A stretch of 64,000 nucleotides of DNA from Rutidosis leptorrhynchoides (taxonomy: Eukaryota; Streptophyta; Magnoliopsida; Asterales; Asteraceae), in NCBI RefSeq assembly GCF_046630445.1, contig NC_092338.1, positions 145,957,501 to 146,021,500 of the forward strand, written 5' to 3'. The notes beneath the pieces were generated by a model. It did not search any database, was not told the origin of the DNA, and worked only from the letters and a program-made list of their open reading frames with translations. Shown piece after piece: positions 1 to 11,899 of this stretch (the first letter of the stretch is position 1; each line of letters starts with the position of its first letter). A program made the translations under genes and the position numbers.

Positions 1-1195
1 CAGACATCGCCTGTCATGTCGAAAAGTGTCATATATGTGCTCAAGTGAAGGCATAACATCAGAAACCTTATGGTTTGTTACGTCAGTTACAGATTCCATA
101 GTGGAAGTGGGAACATATAACGATGGATTTTGTAACAAAATTACCTCGAACTCAGAAAAGACATGATATGATTTGGGTAATAGTGGATCGTCTAACTAAA
201 AGTGCTCATTTTCTTGCTACTCATGAAATAGCTTCGTTAAGTGAGTTAGCCGAATTGTATGGGAAAGAAATAGTTAGTCGACATGGTGTGCCGTTATCGA
301 TCATTTCAGACAGGGATTCCAGATTTGTGTCGAATTTTTGGAATAGTCTTCAACAGAATCTAGGTACACGTGTGAATTTAAGTACAGCTTATCATCCTCA
401 AACAGACGGTCAGAGTGAAAGAACGATACAAACCTTAGAGGATATGTTAAGGGCTTGCGTGTTAGAATACGGTGGTTCGTGGGATACACATTTGCCGTTG
501 GTCGAATTCGCGTATAATAATTCATATCATTCGAGTATAGGGATGCCGCCCTATGAAATGTTGTACGGTCGTCGTTGCAGAACTCCGACTTGTTAGTTAG
601 AAGCCGGGGAGAAATAGTTTGCAGTCCCGAAATTGTTCAAATGACAGCCGAAAAAGTTGCAATTGCGTGAGAAAAGTTGAAAGCCGCTAGAGACAGGCAG
701 AAAATGTATGCTGACCCGCGTAGACGTCTGATAACCTTTAGTGTGGGTGAACGAGTGTATTTGAAAGTTTCGCCGTGGAAAGGGGTTAAAAGATTCGGTA
801 AACGTGGTAAGTTAGCACCGAGATTTATTGGTCCATTTCTGATCAGTGAAGTGTTGAATGATCAGACTGTGGTGTTAGTTCTTCCGCCAGATTTAGCCGG
901 TATTCATAATACATTTAATGTGTGTTATCTTCGTAAGTGTAAAGTCGATAATGAAATGCAACTCCTTCCTTTAGAAGATTTAAGGGTCGATTTGAATAAG
1001 AAATTAGTGGAAGAGCCGGTCCGTGTAGTTGACCGAAAGGTGACTAAGTTGAGAAATAAAGAGATACCGATGGTGTTGATCGAGTGGAAACACAGTTTGG
1101 GTTCTAATCTTACGTGGAAAACGGAAGAACTGATGAGAGACCGCTACCCTCATTTGTTTGACCAAGACCAGATTCCGAGGACGGAATCTCCTTAA
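1..1195 (+). pseudogene. Element A: 3' part of a Tekay-type gypsy pol (integrase to chromodomain)
   Basis: This is the last part of a Ty3/gypsy polyprotein whose beginning lies outside the window. The first 120 bases encode the end of the integrase zinc-finger region. The catalytic core follows, with [16 protein letters not shown] and the [17 protein letters not shown] block supplying the D, D and E residues. A C-terminal DNA-binding region ([24 protein letters not shown]) and a chromodomain-like tail ending near PHLF come next. The tail and close similarity to N and D place it in the Tekay/Del lineage. It is a broken fossil copy with roughly one or two breaks. The LTR starts 13 bp after the coding end. 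Confidence 0.88.
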
Positions 1196-1207
1196 GGGGG
1201 GTGGATT

Positions 1208-2870
1208 TGTAACAGACTGAAACCCGGGCTAGTTGTAAGTTGCCTATTTTTTCCCTTAGGGTTTGTGCTTAGTCTTAAGTGCTTTTATTTTAATTATTTA
1301 ATTAGTGTTTTATTATATTTGTGTTGTGTCCAGTTTGTGACAAGGGTCCCAGAACATGTTTGTTTATTTCAATTGGACCTCGTTTGGGTTACCTAATCTT
1401 GTGCGAAAGATATCAGATAACTGGTAAATACCCGTGTGTTGAACAGTGTGGGAATTAATCCCAAATATGTGACTAGTGTACTGCCTTCTTCTTCCCATTT
1501 CTAGAATTTTCCCAAACACACCCGTACCTTCATCCCTCCCATCTACCAAACCCTAATTCTCCATTGTTGATCTTGAGCTCGAATTGGTCTTGAAATCACG
1601 TTCTTTACACTCTACTGATTCTTTTAAGGTATGAATCGTGAGCTTTCATGATCAATTTAGTGTTAAAATGGTGTTTTTAAGTGTATTTGTTCAAAAGCTT
1701 GATTTTATGTCAAAATCCATGGATTTGATGTTGTTATGGTCAAAACTTTGTGGGTTTATAGTCTATAACATGTAGTAATTGAGTTGTGCTAAGTTTTGGT
1801 GTCGAAAACGAGCTCTAGATCGAGTTTTAGTGAATTTAGCTTGAAGTCCGTAGGTTGTGTTCAGAATCTGCAGATGATGAACACAGTCGGCCGACCGTCG
1901 GTCGACTATCGGTCGACAGTCGACCGACTGGCAAGTGAACCGACCGATTGAGTTTGACTTTCAGCCAATTGTGGAGATACCAAATAAGTCGACCGATTGG
2001 GAAAGTCAGTCGACCGGTTGTGTCTACAGTCGACCGACTGTCTATGTCAGTCGACCGATTGGGGAGACAGTCGACCGACTGTGTGTCCAGGGCAGAATGT
2101 TTTACCAAAGTGCCTTTTTCTAGCCGTTATGCTGCCCGTTTATATTTTGGTGTTCAGGATGTAAATTTTGAAAGTGTACAAGTGTTAAGCATGAAAATTT
2201 TAGCGGACGCATTTTTTTATTAATTTGCTATAATTCGCTGTCAGTGTGTCTAATCTTGATGGGAACACTATTCTAACTTGGTTTTTGCTGTTCTCAAGAG
2301 ATAAGGACAAGGAAGAAGCTCAGAAATAATAACTGAGCAGTTGCTGGTAATTGGTGAGTGGGTCTATCTACGGATAGAGTTTAAGTAGCATATCATGCTA
2401 CTGTGGTTGACTCTTTTACCATGCATAGTGTAGGAATTGCTATGATAGAATAATATCGTTTACTTGATGTTGTATGTGAATTATGTGTACACTGTGTGAA
2501 TGGCACCAGTCGGGCCTAGGGAGACTGGGGACTCGAGACCGTGCCTAGGAGAGGTTAGAGTCCGTATGAGGTCAACCGTGCCTAGGGGAGGTTGGGTCCA
2601 TAGGCTACTGATTGTGGAGTATAGTGTGAATGATGCATCCCCTGCATCTGGATAACTGTACTGTGAATTGAGTAGCAGGGACTATCGGTAGACTCAGGCC
2701 CGATCAGCTGAGAGTCGTGTGCTCGTACAAGCCGCCGATCCTCGTATTGTCTTATTGTATGCTAGTTGGTAGTTAGCAAGTGTTGTTGTTAGTATATAGC
2801 TTGTGTGTGGCTTAAACTATATCTGTTAGATAGATTCCATTCACTTAGTGGTGCGCTAATCCCCCATATG
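1208..2870 (+). repeat. Element A 3' LTR, first segment
   Basis: The LTR opens with TGTAACAGACTG directly after a purine-rich tract (aaggggggtgga) that would serve as polypurine tract. It is split at 2,870 by element N and resumes after 15,981, ending in GGTGTTACA at 16,215, so the intact LTR was about 1.9 kb. It includes a pyrimidine-rich leader-like stretch near 1,480-1,560, a possible splice donor (AAGGTATGA near 1,628) and a phased palindrome array. No second LTR of A is visible, so its age cannot be judged. Confidence 0.8.
1883..2081 (+). promoter_or_regulatory. Phased palindrome array in the element A LTR
   Basis: Copies of cagtcgaccgactg and close variants (cgaccgattg, cgaccggttg) recur. 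Their centres lie near 1923.5, 1943.5, 1992.5, 2013.5, 2033.5, 2054.5 and 2074.5. Apart from one 49-bp step, spacing is 20 or 21 bp, which is two helical turns. A denser knot of gtcggtcgac repeats lies at 1,883-1,917. There is no TATA-like box immediately next to the array, unlike in the Athila elements. The function is unknown; a protein-binding array or RNA structure are both possible. Confidence 0.75.
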
Positions 2871-5800
2871 TGAAATGTCCCGTTCTTATTGATTAAAAAC
2901 GTTCCATATTAATTGATTTCGTTGCGAGGTTTTGACCTCTATATGAGACGTTTTTCAAAGACTGCATTCATTTTTAAACAAACCATAACCTTTATTTCAT
3001 CAATAAAGGTTTAAAAAGCTTTACGTAGATTATCAAATAATGATAATCTAAAATATCCTGTTTACACACGACCATTACATAATGGTTTACAATACAAATA
3101 TGTTACAACAAAATAAGTTTCTTGAATGCAGTTTTTACACAATATCATACAAGCATGGACTCCAAATCTTGTCCTTATTTAAGTATGCGACAGCGGAAGC
3201 TCTTAATAATCACCTGAGAATAAACATGCTTAAAACGTCAACAAAAATGTTGGTGAGTTATAGGTTTAACCTATATATATCAAATCGTAACAATAGACCA
3301 CAAGATTTCATATTTCAATACACATCCCATACATAGAGATAAAAATCATTCATATGGTGAACACCTGGTAACCGACAATAACAAGATGCATATATAAGAA
3401 TATCCCCATCATTCCGGGACACCCTTCGGATATGATATAAATTTCGAAGTACTAAAGCATCCGGTACTTTGGATGGGGTTTGTTAGGCCCAATAGATCTA
3501 TCTTTAGGATTCGCGTCAATTAGGGTGTCTGTTCCCTAATTCTTAGATTACCAGACTTAATAAAAAGGGGCATATTCGATTTCGATAATTCAACCATAGA
3601 ATGTAGTTTCACGTACTTGTGTCTATTTTGTAAATCATTTATAAAACCTGCATGTATTCTCATCCCAAAAATATTAGATTTTAAAAGTGGGACTATAACT
3701 CACTTTCACAGATTTTTACTTCGTCGGGAAGTAAGACTTGGCCACTGGTTGATTCACGAACCTATAACAATATATACATATATATCAAAGTATGTTCAAA
3801 ATATATTTACAACACTTTTAATATATTTTGATGTTTTAAGTTTATTAAGTCAGCTGTCCTCGTTAGTAACCTACAACTAGTTGTCCACAGTTAGATGTAC
3901 AGAAATAAATCGATAAATATTATCTTGAATCAATCCACGACCCAGTGTATACGTATCTCAGTATTGATCACAACTCAAACTATATATATTTTGGAATCAA
4001 CCTCAACCCTGTATAGCTAACTCCAACATTCACATATAGAGTGTCTATGGTTGTTCCGAAATATATATAGATGTGTCGACATGATAGGTCGAAACATTGT
4101 ATACGTGTCTATGGTATCTCAAGATTACATAATATATAATACAAGTTGATTAAGTTATGGTTGGAATAGATTTGTTACCAATTTTCACGTAGCTAAAATG
4201 AGAAAAATTATCCAATCTTGTTTTACCCATAACTTCTTCATTTTAAATCCGTTTTGAGTGAATCAAATTGCTATGGTTTCATATTGAACTCTATTTTATG
4301 AATCTAAACAAAAAAAATATAGGTTTCTAGTCGGAAAAATAAGTTACAAGTCGTTTTTGTAAAGGTAGTCATTTCAGTCGAAAGAACGACGTCTAGATGA
4401 CCATTTTAGAAAACATACTTCCACTTTGAGTTTAACCATAATTTTTGGATATAGTTTCATGTTCATAATAAAAATCATTTTCTCAGAATAACAACTTTTA
4501 AATCAAAGTTTATCATAGTTTTTAATTAACTAACCCAAAACAGCCCGCGGTGTTACTACGACGGCGTAAATCCGATTTTACGGTGTTTTTCGTGTTTCCA
4601 GGTTTTAAATCATTAAGTTAGCATATCATATAGATATAGAACATGTGTTTAGTTGATTTTAAAAGTCAAGTTAGAAGGATTAACTTTTGTTTGCGAACAA
4701 GTTTAGAATTAACTAAACTATGTTCTAGTGATTACAAGTTTAAACCTTCGAATAAGATAGCTTTATATGTATGAATCGAATGATGTTATGAACATCATTA
4801 CTACCTTAAGTTCCTTGGATGAACCTACTGGAAAAGAGAAAAATGGATCTAGCTTCAATGGATCCTTGGATGGCTCAAAGTTCTTGAAGCAAAATCATGA
4901 CACGAAAACAAGTTCAAGTAAGATCATCACTTGAAATAAGATTGTTATAGTTATAGAAATTGAACCAAAGTTTGAATATGATTATTACCTTGTATTAGAA
5001 TGATAACCTACTGTAAGAAACAAAGATTTCTTGAGGTTGGATGATCACCTTACAAGATTGGAAGTGAGCTAGCAAACTTGAAAGTATTCTTGATTTTATG
5101 AAACTAGAACTTTTGGAATTTATGAAGAACACTTAGAACTTGAAGATAGAACTTGAGAGAGTTCAATTAGATGAAGAAAATTGAAGAATGAAAGTGTTTG
5201 TAGGTGTTTTTGGTCGTTGGTGTATGGATTGGATATAAAGGATATGTAATTTTGTTTTCATGTAAATAAGTCATGAATGATTACTCATATTTTTGTAATC
5301 TTATGAGATATTTCATGCTAGTTGCCAAATGATGGTTCCCACATGTGTTAGGTGACTCACATGGGCTGCTAAGAGCTGATCATTGGAGTGTATATACCAA
5401 TAGTACATACATCTAAAAGCTGTGTATTGTACGAGTACGAATACGGGTGCATACGAGTAGAATTGTTGATGAAACTGAACGAGAATGTAATTGTAAGCAT
5501 TTTTGTTAAGTAGAAGTATTTTGATAAGTGTATTGAAGTCTTTCAAAAGTGTATAAATACATATTAAAACACTACATGTATATACATTTTAACTGAGTCG
5601 TTAAGTCATCGTTAGTCGTTACATGTAAGTGTTGTTTTGAAACCTTTAGGTTAACGATCTTGTTAAATGTTGTTAACCCAATGTTTATAATATCAAAAGA
5701 GATTTTAAATTATTATATTATCATGATATTATGATGTACGAATATCTCTTAATATGATATATATACATTAAATGTCGTTACAACGATAAACGTTACATAT

Positions 5801-6123
5801 ATGTCTCGTTTCAAAATCATTAAGTTAGTAGTCTTGTTTTTACATATGTAGTTCATTGTTAATATAATTAATGATATGTTTACTTATCATAATATCATGT
5901 TAACTATATATATAACCATATATATGTCATCATATAGTTTTTTTTACAAGTTTTAACGTTCGTGAATCACCGGTCAACTTGGGTGGTCAATTGTCTATAT
6001 GAAACCTATTTCAATTAATCAAGTCTTAACAAGTTTGATTGCTTAACATGTTGGAAACATTTAATCATGTAAACATCAATCTCAATTAATATATATAAAC
6101 ATGGAAAAGTTCGGGTCACTACA
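2871..6123 (-). repeat. Element N 3' LTR (left copy)
   Basis: The LTR is bounded on the plus strand by TGAAATGTCCCG and GGGTCACTACA; in element orientation it reads TGTAGTGACCC to GGGACATTTCA. At 3,253 bp it is long for this lineage. It is AT-rich and holds no convincing gene; its short open frames recur identically in the other LTR and look like chance. Two GTCAA motifs (W-box core on the minus strand) occur near 5,972-5,993. Confidence 0.95.
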
Positions 6124-6138
6124 GTACCTACCCGTTAA
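6124..6138 (-). other. Element N polypurine tract
   Basis: In element orientation the sequence just before the 3' LTR is TTAACGGGTAGGTAC. It occupies the expected plus-strand primer position. The 16-bp block agtacctacccgttaa (6,123-6,138) occurs again at 10,874-10,889. Confidence 0.7.
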
Positions 6139-6158
6139 ATAAATTTCGTCCCGAAATT

Positions 6159-9100
6159 TTAAGCTGCTGAAGGTGTTGACGAATCTTCTGGAAATAGATG
6201 CGGGTATTTCTTCTTCATCTGATCTTCACGCTCCCAGGTGAACTCGGGTCCTCTACGAGCATTCCATCGAACCTTAACAATTGGTATCTTGTTTTGCTTA
6301 AGTCTTTTAACCTCACGATCCATTATTTCGACGGGTTCTTCGATGAATTGGAGTTTTTCGTTGATTTGGATTTCATCTAACGGAATAGTGAGATCTTCTT
6401 TAGCAAAACATTTCTTCAAATTCGAGACGTGGAAAATGTTATGTACAGCCGCGAGTTGTTGAGGTAACTCAAGTCGGTAAGCTACTGGTCCGACACGATC
6501 AATAATCTTGAATGGTCCAATATACCTTGGATTTAATTTCCCTCGTTTACCAAATCGAACAACGCCTTTCCAAGGTGAAACTTTAAGCATGACCATCTCT
6601 CCAATTTCAAATTCTATATCTTTTCTTTTAATGTCAGCGTAGCTCTTTTGTCGACTTTGGGCGGTTTTCAACCGTTGTTGAATTTGGATGATCTTCTCGG
6701 TAGTTTCTTGTATAATCTCCGGACCCGTAATCTGTCTATCCCCCACCTCACTCCAACAAATCGGAGACCTGCACTTTCTACCATAAAGTGCTTCAAACGG
6801 CGCCATCTCAATGCTTGAATGGTAGCTGTTGTTGTAGGAAAATTCTGCTAACGGTAGATGTCGATCCCAACTGTTTCCGAAATCAATAACACATGCTCGT
6901 AGCATGTCTTCAAGCGTTTGTATCGTCCTTTCGCTCTGCCCATCAGTTTGTGGATGATAGGCAGTACTCATGTCTAGACGAGTTCCTAATGCTTGCTGTA
7001 ATGTCTGCCAGAATCTTGAAATAAATCTGCCATCCCTATCAGAGATAATAGAGATTGGTATTCCATGTCTAGAGACGACTTCCTTCAAATACAGTCGTGC
7101 TAACTTCTCCATCTTGTCATCTTCTCTTATTGGTAGGAAGTGTGCTGATTTGGTGAGACGATCAACTATTACCCAAATAGTATCAAAACCACTTACAGTC
7201 CTTGGCAATTTAGTGATGAAATCCATGGTAATGTTTTCCCATTTCCATTCCGGGATTTCGGGTTGTTGAAGTAGACCTGATGGTTTCTGATGCTCAGCTT
7301 TGACCTTAGAACACGTCAAACATTCTCCTACGTATTTAGCAACATCGGCTTTCATACCCGGCCACCAAAAATGTTTCTTGAGATCCTTGTACATCTTCCC
7401 CGTTCCAGGATGTATTGAGTATCTGGTTTTATGAGCTTCTCTAAGTACCATTTCTCTCATATCTCCAAATTTTGGTACCCAAATCCTTTCAGCCCTATAC
7501 CGGGTTCCGTCTTCCCGAATATTAAGATGCTTCTCCGATCCTTTGGGTATTTCATCCTTTAAATTTCCCTCTTTTAAAACTCCTTGTTGCGCCTCCTTTA
7601 TTTGAGTAGTAATGTTATTATGAATCATTATATTCATAGATTTTACTCGAGTGGGTTCTCTGTCCTTCCTGCTCAAGGCATCGGCTACCACATTTGCCTT
7701 CCCCGGGTGGTAACGAATCTCAAAGTCGTAATCATTCAATAATTCAATCCACCTACGCTGCCTCATATTCAGTTGTTTCTGATTAAATATGTGTTGAAGA
7801 CTTTTGTGGTCGGTATATATAATACTTTTGACCCCATATAAGTAGTGCCTCCAAGTCTTTAATGCAAAAACAACCGCGCCTAATTCCAAATCATGCGTCG
7901 TATAATTTTGTTCGTGAATCTTCAATTGTCTAGACGCATAAGCAATCACCTTCGTTCGTTGCATTAATACACAACCGAGACCTTGCTTTGATGCGTCACA
8001 ATAAATCACAAAATCATCATTCCCTTCAGGCAATGACAATATAGGTGCCGTAGTTAGCTTTTTCTTCAATAACTGAAACGCTTTCTCTTGTTCATCATTC
8101 CATTCAAATTTCTTCCCTTTATGCGTTAATGCAGTCAAGGGTTTTGCTATTCTGGAAAAGTCTTGGATGAACCTTCTGTAGTAACCAGCTAGTCCTAAAA
8201 ACTGGCGTATGTGTTTCGGAGTTTTCGGGGTTTCCCACTTTTCAACAGTTTCTATCTTTGCCGGATCCACCTTAATACCTTCTTTGTTCACTATGTGACC
8301 AAGGAATTGAACTTCTTCCAACCAAAATGCACACTTTGAAAACTTAGCGTACAATTCTTCCTTCCTCAATACTTCTAACACCTTTCTCAAATGTTCACCG
8401 TGTTCTTGGTCATTATTTGAGTAAATAAGTATGTCATCAATGAAAACAATGACAAACTTGTCAAGGTATGGTCCACACACTCGGTTCATAAGGTCCATGA
8501 ACACAGCTGGTGCATTAGTTAAACCAAACGGCATGACCATAAACTCGTAATGACCGTAACGTGTTCTGAAAGCAGTCTTTGGAATATCATCTTCTTTCAC
8601 CCGCATTTGATGATACCCGGAACGTAAGTCAATCTTTGAATAAACAGACGAGCCTTGTAGTTGATCAAATAAGTCGTCGATTCTCGGTAGTGGGTAGCGG
8701 TTCTTGATGGTAAGTTTGTTCAACTCTCGGTAGTCGATACACAACCTGAATGTACCATCTTTCTTCTTGACAAACAAAACAGGAGCTCCCCACGGTGATG
8801 TGCTTGGTCGAATGAAACCACGCTCTAAAAGTTCTTGTAATTGGCTTTGCAGTTCTTTCATCTCGCTGGGTGCGAGTCTGTAAGGAGCACGAGCTATTGG
8901 TGCAGCTCCTGGTACAAGATCTATTTGAAATTCAACGGATCGATGTGGGGGTAATCCCGGTAATTCTTTCGGAAATACATCGGGAAATTCTTTTGCAATG
9001 GGAACATCATTGATGCTCTTTTCTTCAGTTTGTACTTTCTCGACGTGTGCTAGAACAGCATAGCAACCTTTTCTTATTAGTTTTTGTGCCTTCAAATTAC

Positions 9101-10772
9101 TAATAAGATGTAGCTTCGTGTTGCCCTTTTCTCCGTACACCATTAAGGGTTTTCCTTTTTCTCGTATAATGCGAATTGCATTTTTGTAACAAACGATCTC
9201 CGCTTTCACTTCTTTCAACCAGTCCATACCGATTATTACATCAAAACTCCCTAACTCTACTGGTATCAAATCAATCTTAAATGTTTCGCTAACCAGTTTA
9301 ATTTCTCGATTCCGACATATATTATCTGCTGAAATTAATTTACCATTTGCTAATTCGAGTAAAAATTTACTATCCAAAGGCGTCAATGGACAACTTAATT
9401 TAGCACAAAAATCTCTACTCATATAGCTTCTATCCGCACCCGAATCAAATAAAACGTAAGCAGATTTATTGTCAATAAGAAACGTACCCGTAACAAGCTC
9501 CGGGTCTTCCTGTGCCTCTACCGCATTAATATTGAAAACTCTTCCACGGCCTTGTCCATTCGTGTTCTCCTGGTTCGGGCAATTTCTAATAATGTGGCCT
9601 GGTTTTCCACATTTATAACAAACTACATTGGCATAACTTGCTCCGACACTACTTGCTCCGCCATTACTCGTTCCGACACCATTTGTTCCTTTCGTTCTAT
9701 TAACCCCTGGTCCGTAGACCTCACACTTCGCCGCGCTATGACCATTTCTTTTACACTTGTTGCAAAATTTGGTGCAGAACCCCGAGTGATTCTTTTCACA
9801 CCTTTGGCATAGTTGCTTCTGATTGTTGTTGTTGTTGCGGTTATTATTGTTGTTGGGATGATTGTTGTAGTTGCTGTTGTTGTTGTTGTTGTTGTTGTTG
9901 TTGGGCCGTTTGTTGTAGTTGCGATTGATGTTGCGATTGTTGGGATAATTGTTGCGATTATTGTTGTAATTGCTGTTGTTGTTGTATTGGTGATTCTTAT
10001 CACCGTTTTCCTCCCACTTTCTTTTGACTTGCTTCACATTGGCCTCTTCAGCAGTCTGTTCTTTAATTCTTTCTTCAATCTGGTTCACTAGTTTGTGAGC
10101 CATTCTACATGCCTGTTGTATGGAGGCGGGCTCGTGTGAACTTATATCTTCTTGGATTCTTTCCGGTAATCCTTTCACAAACGCGTCGATCTTCTCTTCC
10201 TCATCTTCGAATGCTCCCGGACACAATAGGCACAATTCTGTGAATCGTCTTTCGTACGTGGTAATATCAAATCCTTGGGTTCGTAACCCTCTAAGTTCTG
10301 TCTTGAGCTTATTGACCTCGGTTCTGGGACGGTACTTCTCGTTCATCAAGTGCTTGAATGCTGACCACGGTAGTGCGTACGCATCATCTTGTCCCACTTG
10401 CTCTAGATAGGTATTCCACCATGTTAACGCAGAACCTGTGAAGGTATGCGTAGCGTACTTCACTTTGTCCTCTTCAGTACACTTACTTATGGCAAACACC
10501 GATTCAACCTTCTCGGTCCACCGTTTCAATCCGATCGGTCCTTCGGTTCCATCAAATTCCAAAGGTTTGCAGGCAGTGAATTCTTTGTAGGTGCATCCTA
10601 CACGATTTCCTGTACTGCTAGATCCAAGGTTATTGTTGGTATGTAGCGCAGCCTGTACTGCGGCTATGTTTGAAGCTAGAAAAGTACGGAATTCCTCTTC
10701 ATTCATATTCACGGTGTGTCGAGTAGTCGGTGCCATTTCCTTCAAAATAGTTAAATGGAACAAGTTAATCAT
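6159..10772 (-). CDS. Element N gag-pol polyprotein (1,537 codons, looks whole)
   Basis: One open frame encodes the structural and enzymatic proteins of a Ty3/gypsy element. The gag core spans about residues 60-240. Zinc knuckles follow at about 337-350 and 385-398 ([14 protein letters not shown]), after an Asn-rich linker (about 260-318) encoded by an AAC/AAT microsatellite. The aspartic protease motif FDSGAD is near 442, the reverse transcriptase motif FIDD near 777-780, and RNase H spans about 926-1036 (YCDAS, TDHKSL, ADALSR). The integrase core carries D1184, D1245 and E1281. A chromodomain-like tail occupies about 1470-1530. The likelier start is Met13 ([11 protein letters not shown], at 10,736). 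Gag and pol in a single frame is usual for Tekay elements. I saw no break. Confidence 0.95.
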   Translation of the reverse strand: MINLFHLTILKEMAPTTRHTVNMNEEEFRTFLASNIAAVQAALHTNNNLGSSSTGNRVGCTYKEFTACKPLEFDGTEGPIGLKRWTEKVESVFAISKCTEEDKVKYATHTFTGSALTWWNTYLEQVGQDDAYALPWSAFKHLMNEKYRPRTEVNKLKTELRGLRTQGFDITTYERRFTELCLLCPGAFEDEEEKIDAFVKGLPERIQEDISSHEPASIQQACRMAHKLVNQIEERIKEQTAEEANVKQVKRKWEENGDKNHQYNNNSNYNNNRNNYPNNRNINRNYNKRPNNNNNNNNNSNYNNHPNNNNNRNNNNNQKQLCQRCEKNHSGFCTKFCNKCKRNGHSAAKCEVYGPGVNRTKGTNGVGTSNGGASSVGASYANVVCYKCGKPGHIIRNCPNQENTNGQGRGRVFNINAVEAQEDPELVTGTFLIDNKSAYVLFDSGADRSYMSRDFCAKLSCPLTPLDSKFLLELANGKLISADNICRNREIKLVSETFKIDLIPVELGSFDVIIGMDWLKEVKAEIVCYKNAIRIIREKGKPLMVYGEKGNTKLHLISNLKAQKLIRKGCYAVLAHVEKVQTEEKSINDVPIAKEFPDVFPKELPGLPPHRSVEFQIDLVPGAAPIARAPYRLAPSEMKELQSQLQELLERGFIRPSTSPWGAPVLFVKKKDGTFRLCIDYRELNKLTIKNRYPLPRIDDLFDQLQGSSVYSKIDLRSGYHQMRVKEDDIPKTAFRTRYGHYEFMVMPFGLTNAPAVFMDLMNRVCGPYLDKFVIVFIDDILIYSNNDQEHGEHLRKVLEVLRKEELYAKFSKCAFWLEEVQFLGHIVNKEGIKVDPAKIETVEKWETPKTPKHIRQFLGLAGYYRRFIQDFSRIAKPLTALTHKGKKFEWNDEQEKAFQLLKKKLTTAPILSLPEGNDDFVIYCDASKQGLGCVLMQRTKVIAYASRQLKIHEQNYTTHDLELGAVVFALKTWRHYLYGVKSIIYTDHKSLQHIFNQKQLNMRQRRWIELLNDYDFEIRYHPGKANVVADALSRKDREPTRVKSMNIMIHNNITTQIKEAQQGVLKEGNLKDEIPKGSEKHLNIREDGTRYRAERIWVPKFGDMREMVLREAHKTRYSIHPGTGKMYKDLKKHFWWPGMKADVAKYVGECLTCSKVKAEHQKPSGLLQQPEIPEWKWENITMDFITKLPRTVSGFDTIWVIVDRLTKSAHFLPIREDDKMEKLARLYLKEVVSRHGIPISIISDRDGRFISRFWQTLQQALGTRLDMSTAYHPQTDGQSERTIQTLEDMLRACVIDFGNSWDRHLPLAEFSYNNSYHSSIEMAPFEALYGRKCRSPICWSEVGDRQITGPEIIQETTEKIIQIQQRLKTAQSRQKSYADIKRKDIEFEIGEMVMLKVSPWKGVVRFGKRGKLNPRYIGPFKIIDRVGPVAYRLELPQQLAAVHNIFHVSNLKKCFAKEDLTIPLDEIQINEKLQFIEEPVEIMDREVKRLKQNKIPIVKVRWNARRGPEFTWEREDQMKKKYPHLFPEDSSTPSAA

Positions 10773-11077
10773 ACAGAATATTAAGAGTAGTTAATAGTAT
10801 TTCGTAGCATAATATGAACTTATTTATAAAAGCTTTTTCTTCATATTAGCGTTTTATAAGTTTAAATTCGGGTAGTACCTACCCGTTAAGTTCATACTTA
10901 GTAGCTAATATACAATTCAACTACTACAATTCTATATGAAAAACTGATTATAATAATATTTCGCGTTCAAACTTTTATACAATATTTTACAAACTTACAA
11001 TACCGCTTATTTTACATAAAGCATGAAATATAGCACACAATAACTTTGATACAAGATAGTTGTGAAGACAATTCTAG
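10773..11077. other. Element N spacer between F-box ORF and gag
   Basis: About 300 bp of AT-rich sequence with no gene. It contains at 10,874-10,889 an exact copy of the 16-bp polypurine-tract block at 6,123-6,138, here within the inverted repeat CGGGTAG-TAC-CTACCCG (10,869-10,885). Confidence 0.7.
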
Positions 11078-11761
11078 CTAGTACACAAGTCGTTCAGCAA
11101 AGGCAATAAATACACGTAATTCATACGTCCAGAAACAAGTCATGCATTCTGGTTTTACTAGGACTACTTCCCATCCTTGGTCTTGTGCAACATAACCGTT
11201 ATGGCCGTTGATAAGACAGTGTGTTGTAACATCATCAAAGGGACGAGGGTTACGTAATGTCCAACAGTCCCGTAATAATCTAAAAACCTCATTTCTTACC
11301 CCAATTACCGACTCCGTCACTTGTGGAAACATTTTGTTTAATAGTTGTAGCCCGATGTTCTTGTTCTCACTTTGGTGAGAAGCGAACATTACTAATCCGT
11401 AAGCATAACATGCTTCTTTATGTTGCATGTTAGCCGCTTTTTCTAAATCACGAAGTCCAATATTCGGATATATTGAGTCAAAATAATTTCTTAACCCGTT
11501 GCGTAAAATAGCATTTGGGTTCCCCGCAATATATGCGTCAAAGTAAACACATCGTAACTTATGGGTTTCCCAATGTGATATCCCCCATCTTTCAAACGAA
11601 AGTCTCTTATAAACCAAGACATTCTTGGAACGTTCTTCGAATGTCTTACAAACTGATCTCGCCTTAAATAGTTGTGCCGAAGAATTCTGGCCGACTCTAG
11701 ACAAGATTTCATCAATCATGTCTCCGGGTAGGTCTCTTAAAATATTGGGTTGTCTATCCAT
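11078..11761 (-). CDS. F-box protein carried inside element N
   Basis: A 227-codon frame on the same strand as gag-pol, lying between the 5' LTR and gag. Residues 6-50 (LRDLPGDMIDEILSRVG, then LFKARSVCKTF) form an F-box, the motif that binds SKP1 in SCF ubiquitin ligases. Residues about 80-145 (IAGNPNAILRNGLRNYF, GLRDLEKAANMQHKEAC, YAYGLVMF) resemble the Sel1-like helical repeats of the plant F-box group that includes Arabidopsis At2g35280 and At1g67623. A CMTCFWTYE motif near the C-terminus also fits that group. Such a gene is not a standard retrotransposon part, so I infer capture from the host. The family call comes from remembered motifs, not a search. Confidence 0.8.
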   Translation of the reverse strand: MDRQPNILRDLPGDMIDEILSRVGQNSSAQLFKARSVCKTFEERSKNVLVYKRLSFERWGISHWETHKLRCVYFDAYIAGNPNAILRNGLRNYFDSIYPNIGLRDLEKAANMQHKEACYAYGLVMFASHQSENKNIGLQLLNKMFPQVTESVIGVRNEVFRLLRDCWTLRNPRPFDDVTTHCLINGHNGYVAQDQGWEVVLVKPECMTCFWTYELRVFIAFAERLVY

Positions 11762-11899
11762 TTTGTGTTTTTAAACTGTAAAATAGACAAGAGTTAGATT
11801 CATAAAAAAAAATACTTATTAATACAAGCAATTTTTACATATATCATAAAGCATAAGAACACTATATTCCATATATTACACCACACGAATACAACTATC

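Noticed and set aside
3082-3336. Open frames at 3,082-3,336, 3,617-3,880 and 5,313-5,546, repeated in the other N LTR
   Set aside because: They recur only because the LTRs are duplicates; composition is AT-rich and no domain is present.
4545-4600. CpG-rich block with cgtaaatccgattttacg in the N LTR, at the place where other Tekay LTRs have palindrome arrays
   Set aside because: Only one imperfect inverted repeat and no phased partner, so it was not counted in the palindrome pattern.
9813-10091. Valine-rich frame opposite to N gag
   Set aside because: It is the reverse-strand shadow of the Asn-codon microsatellite in gag.
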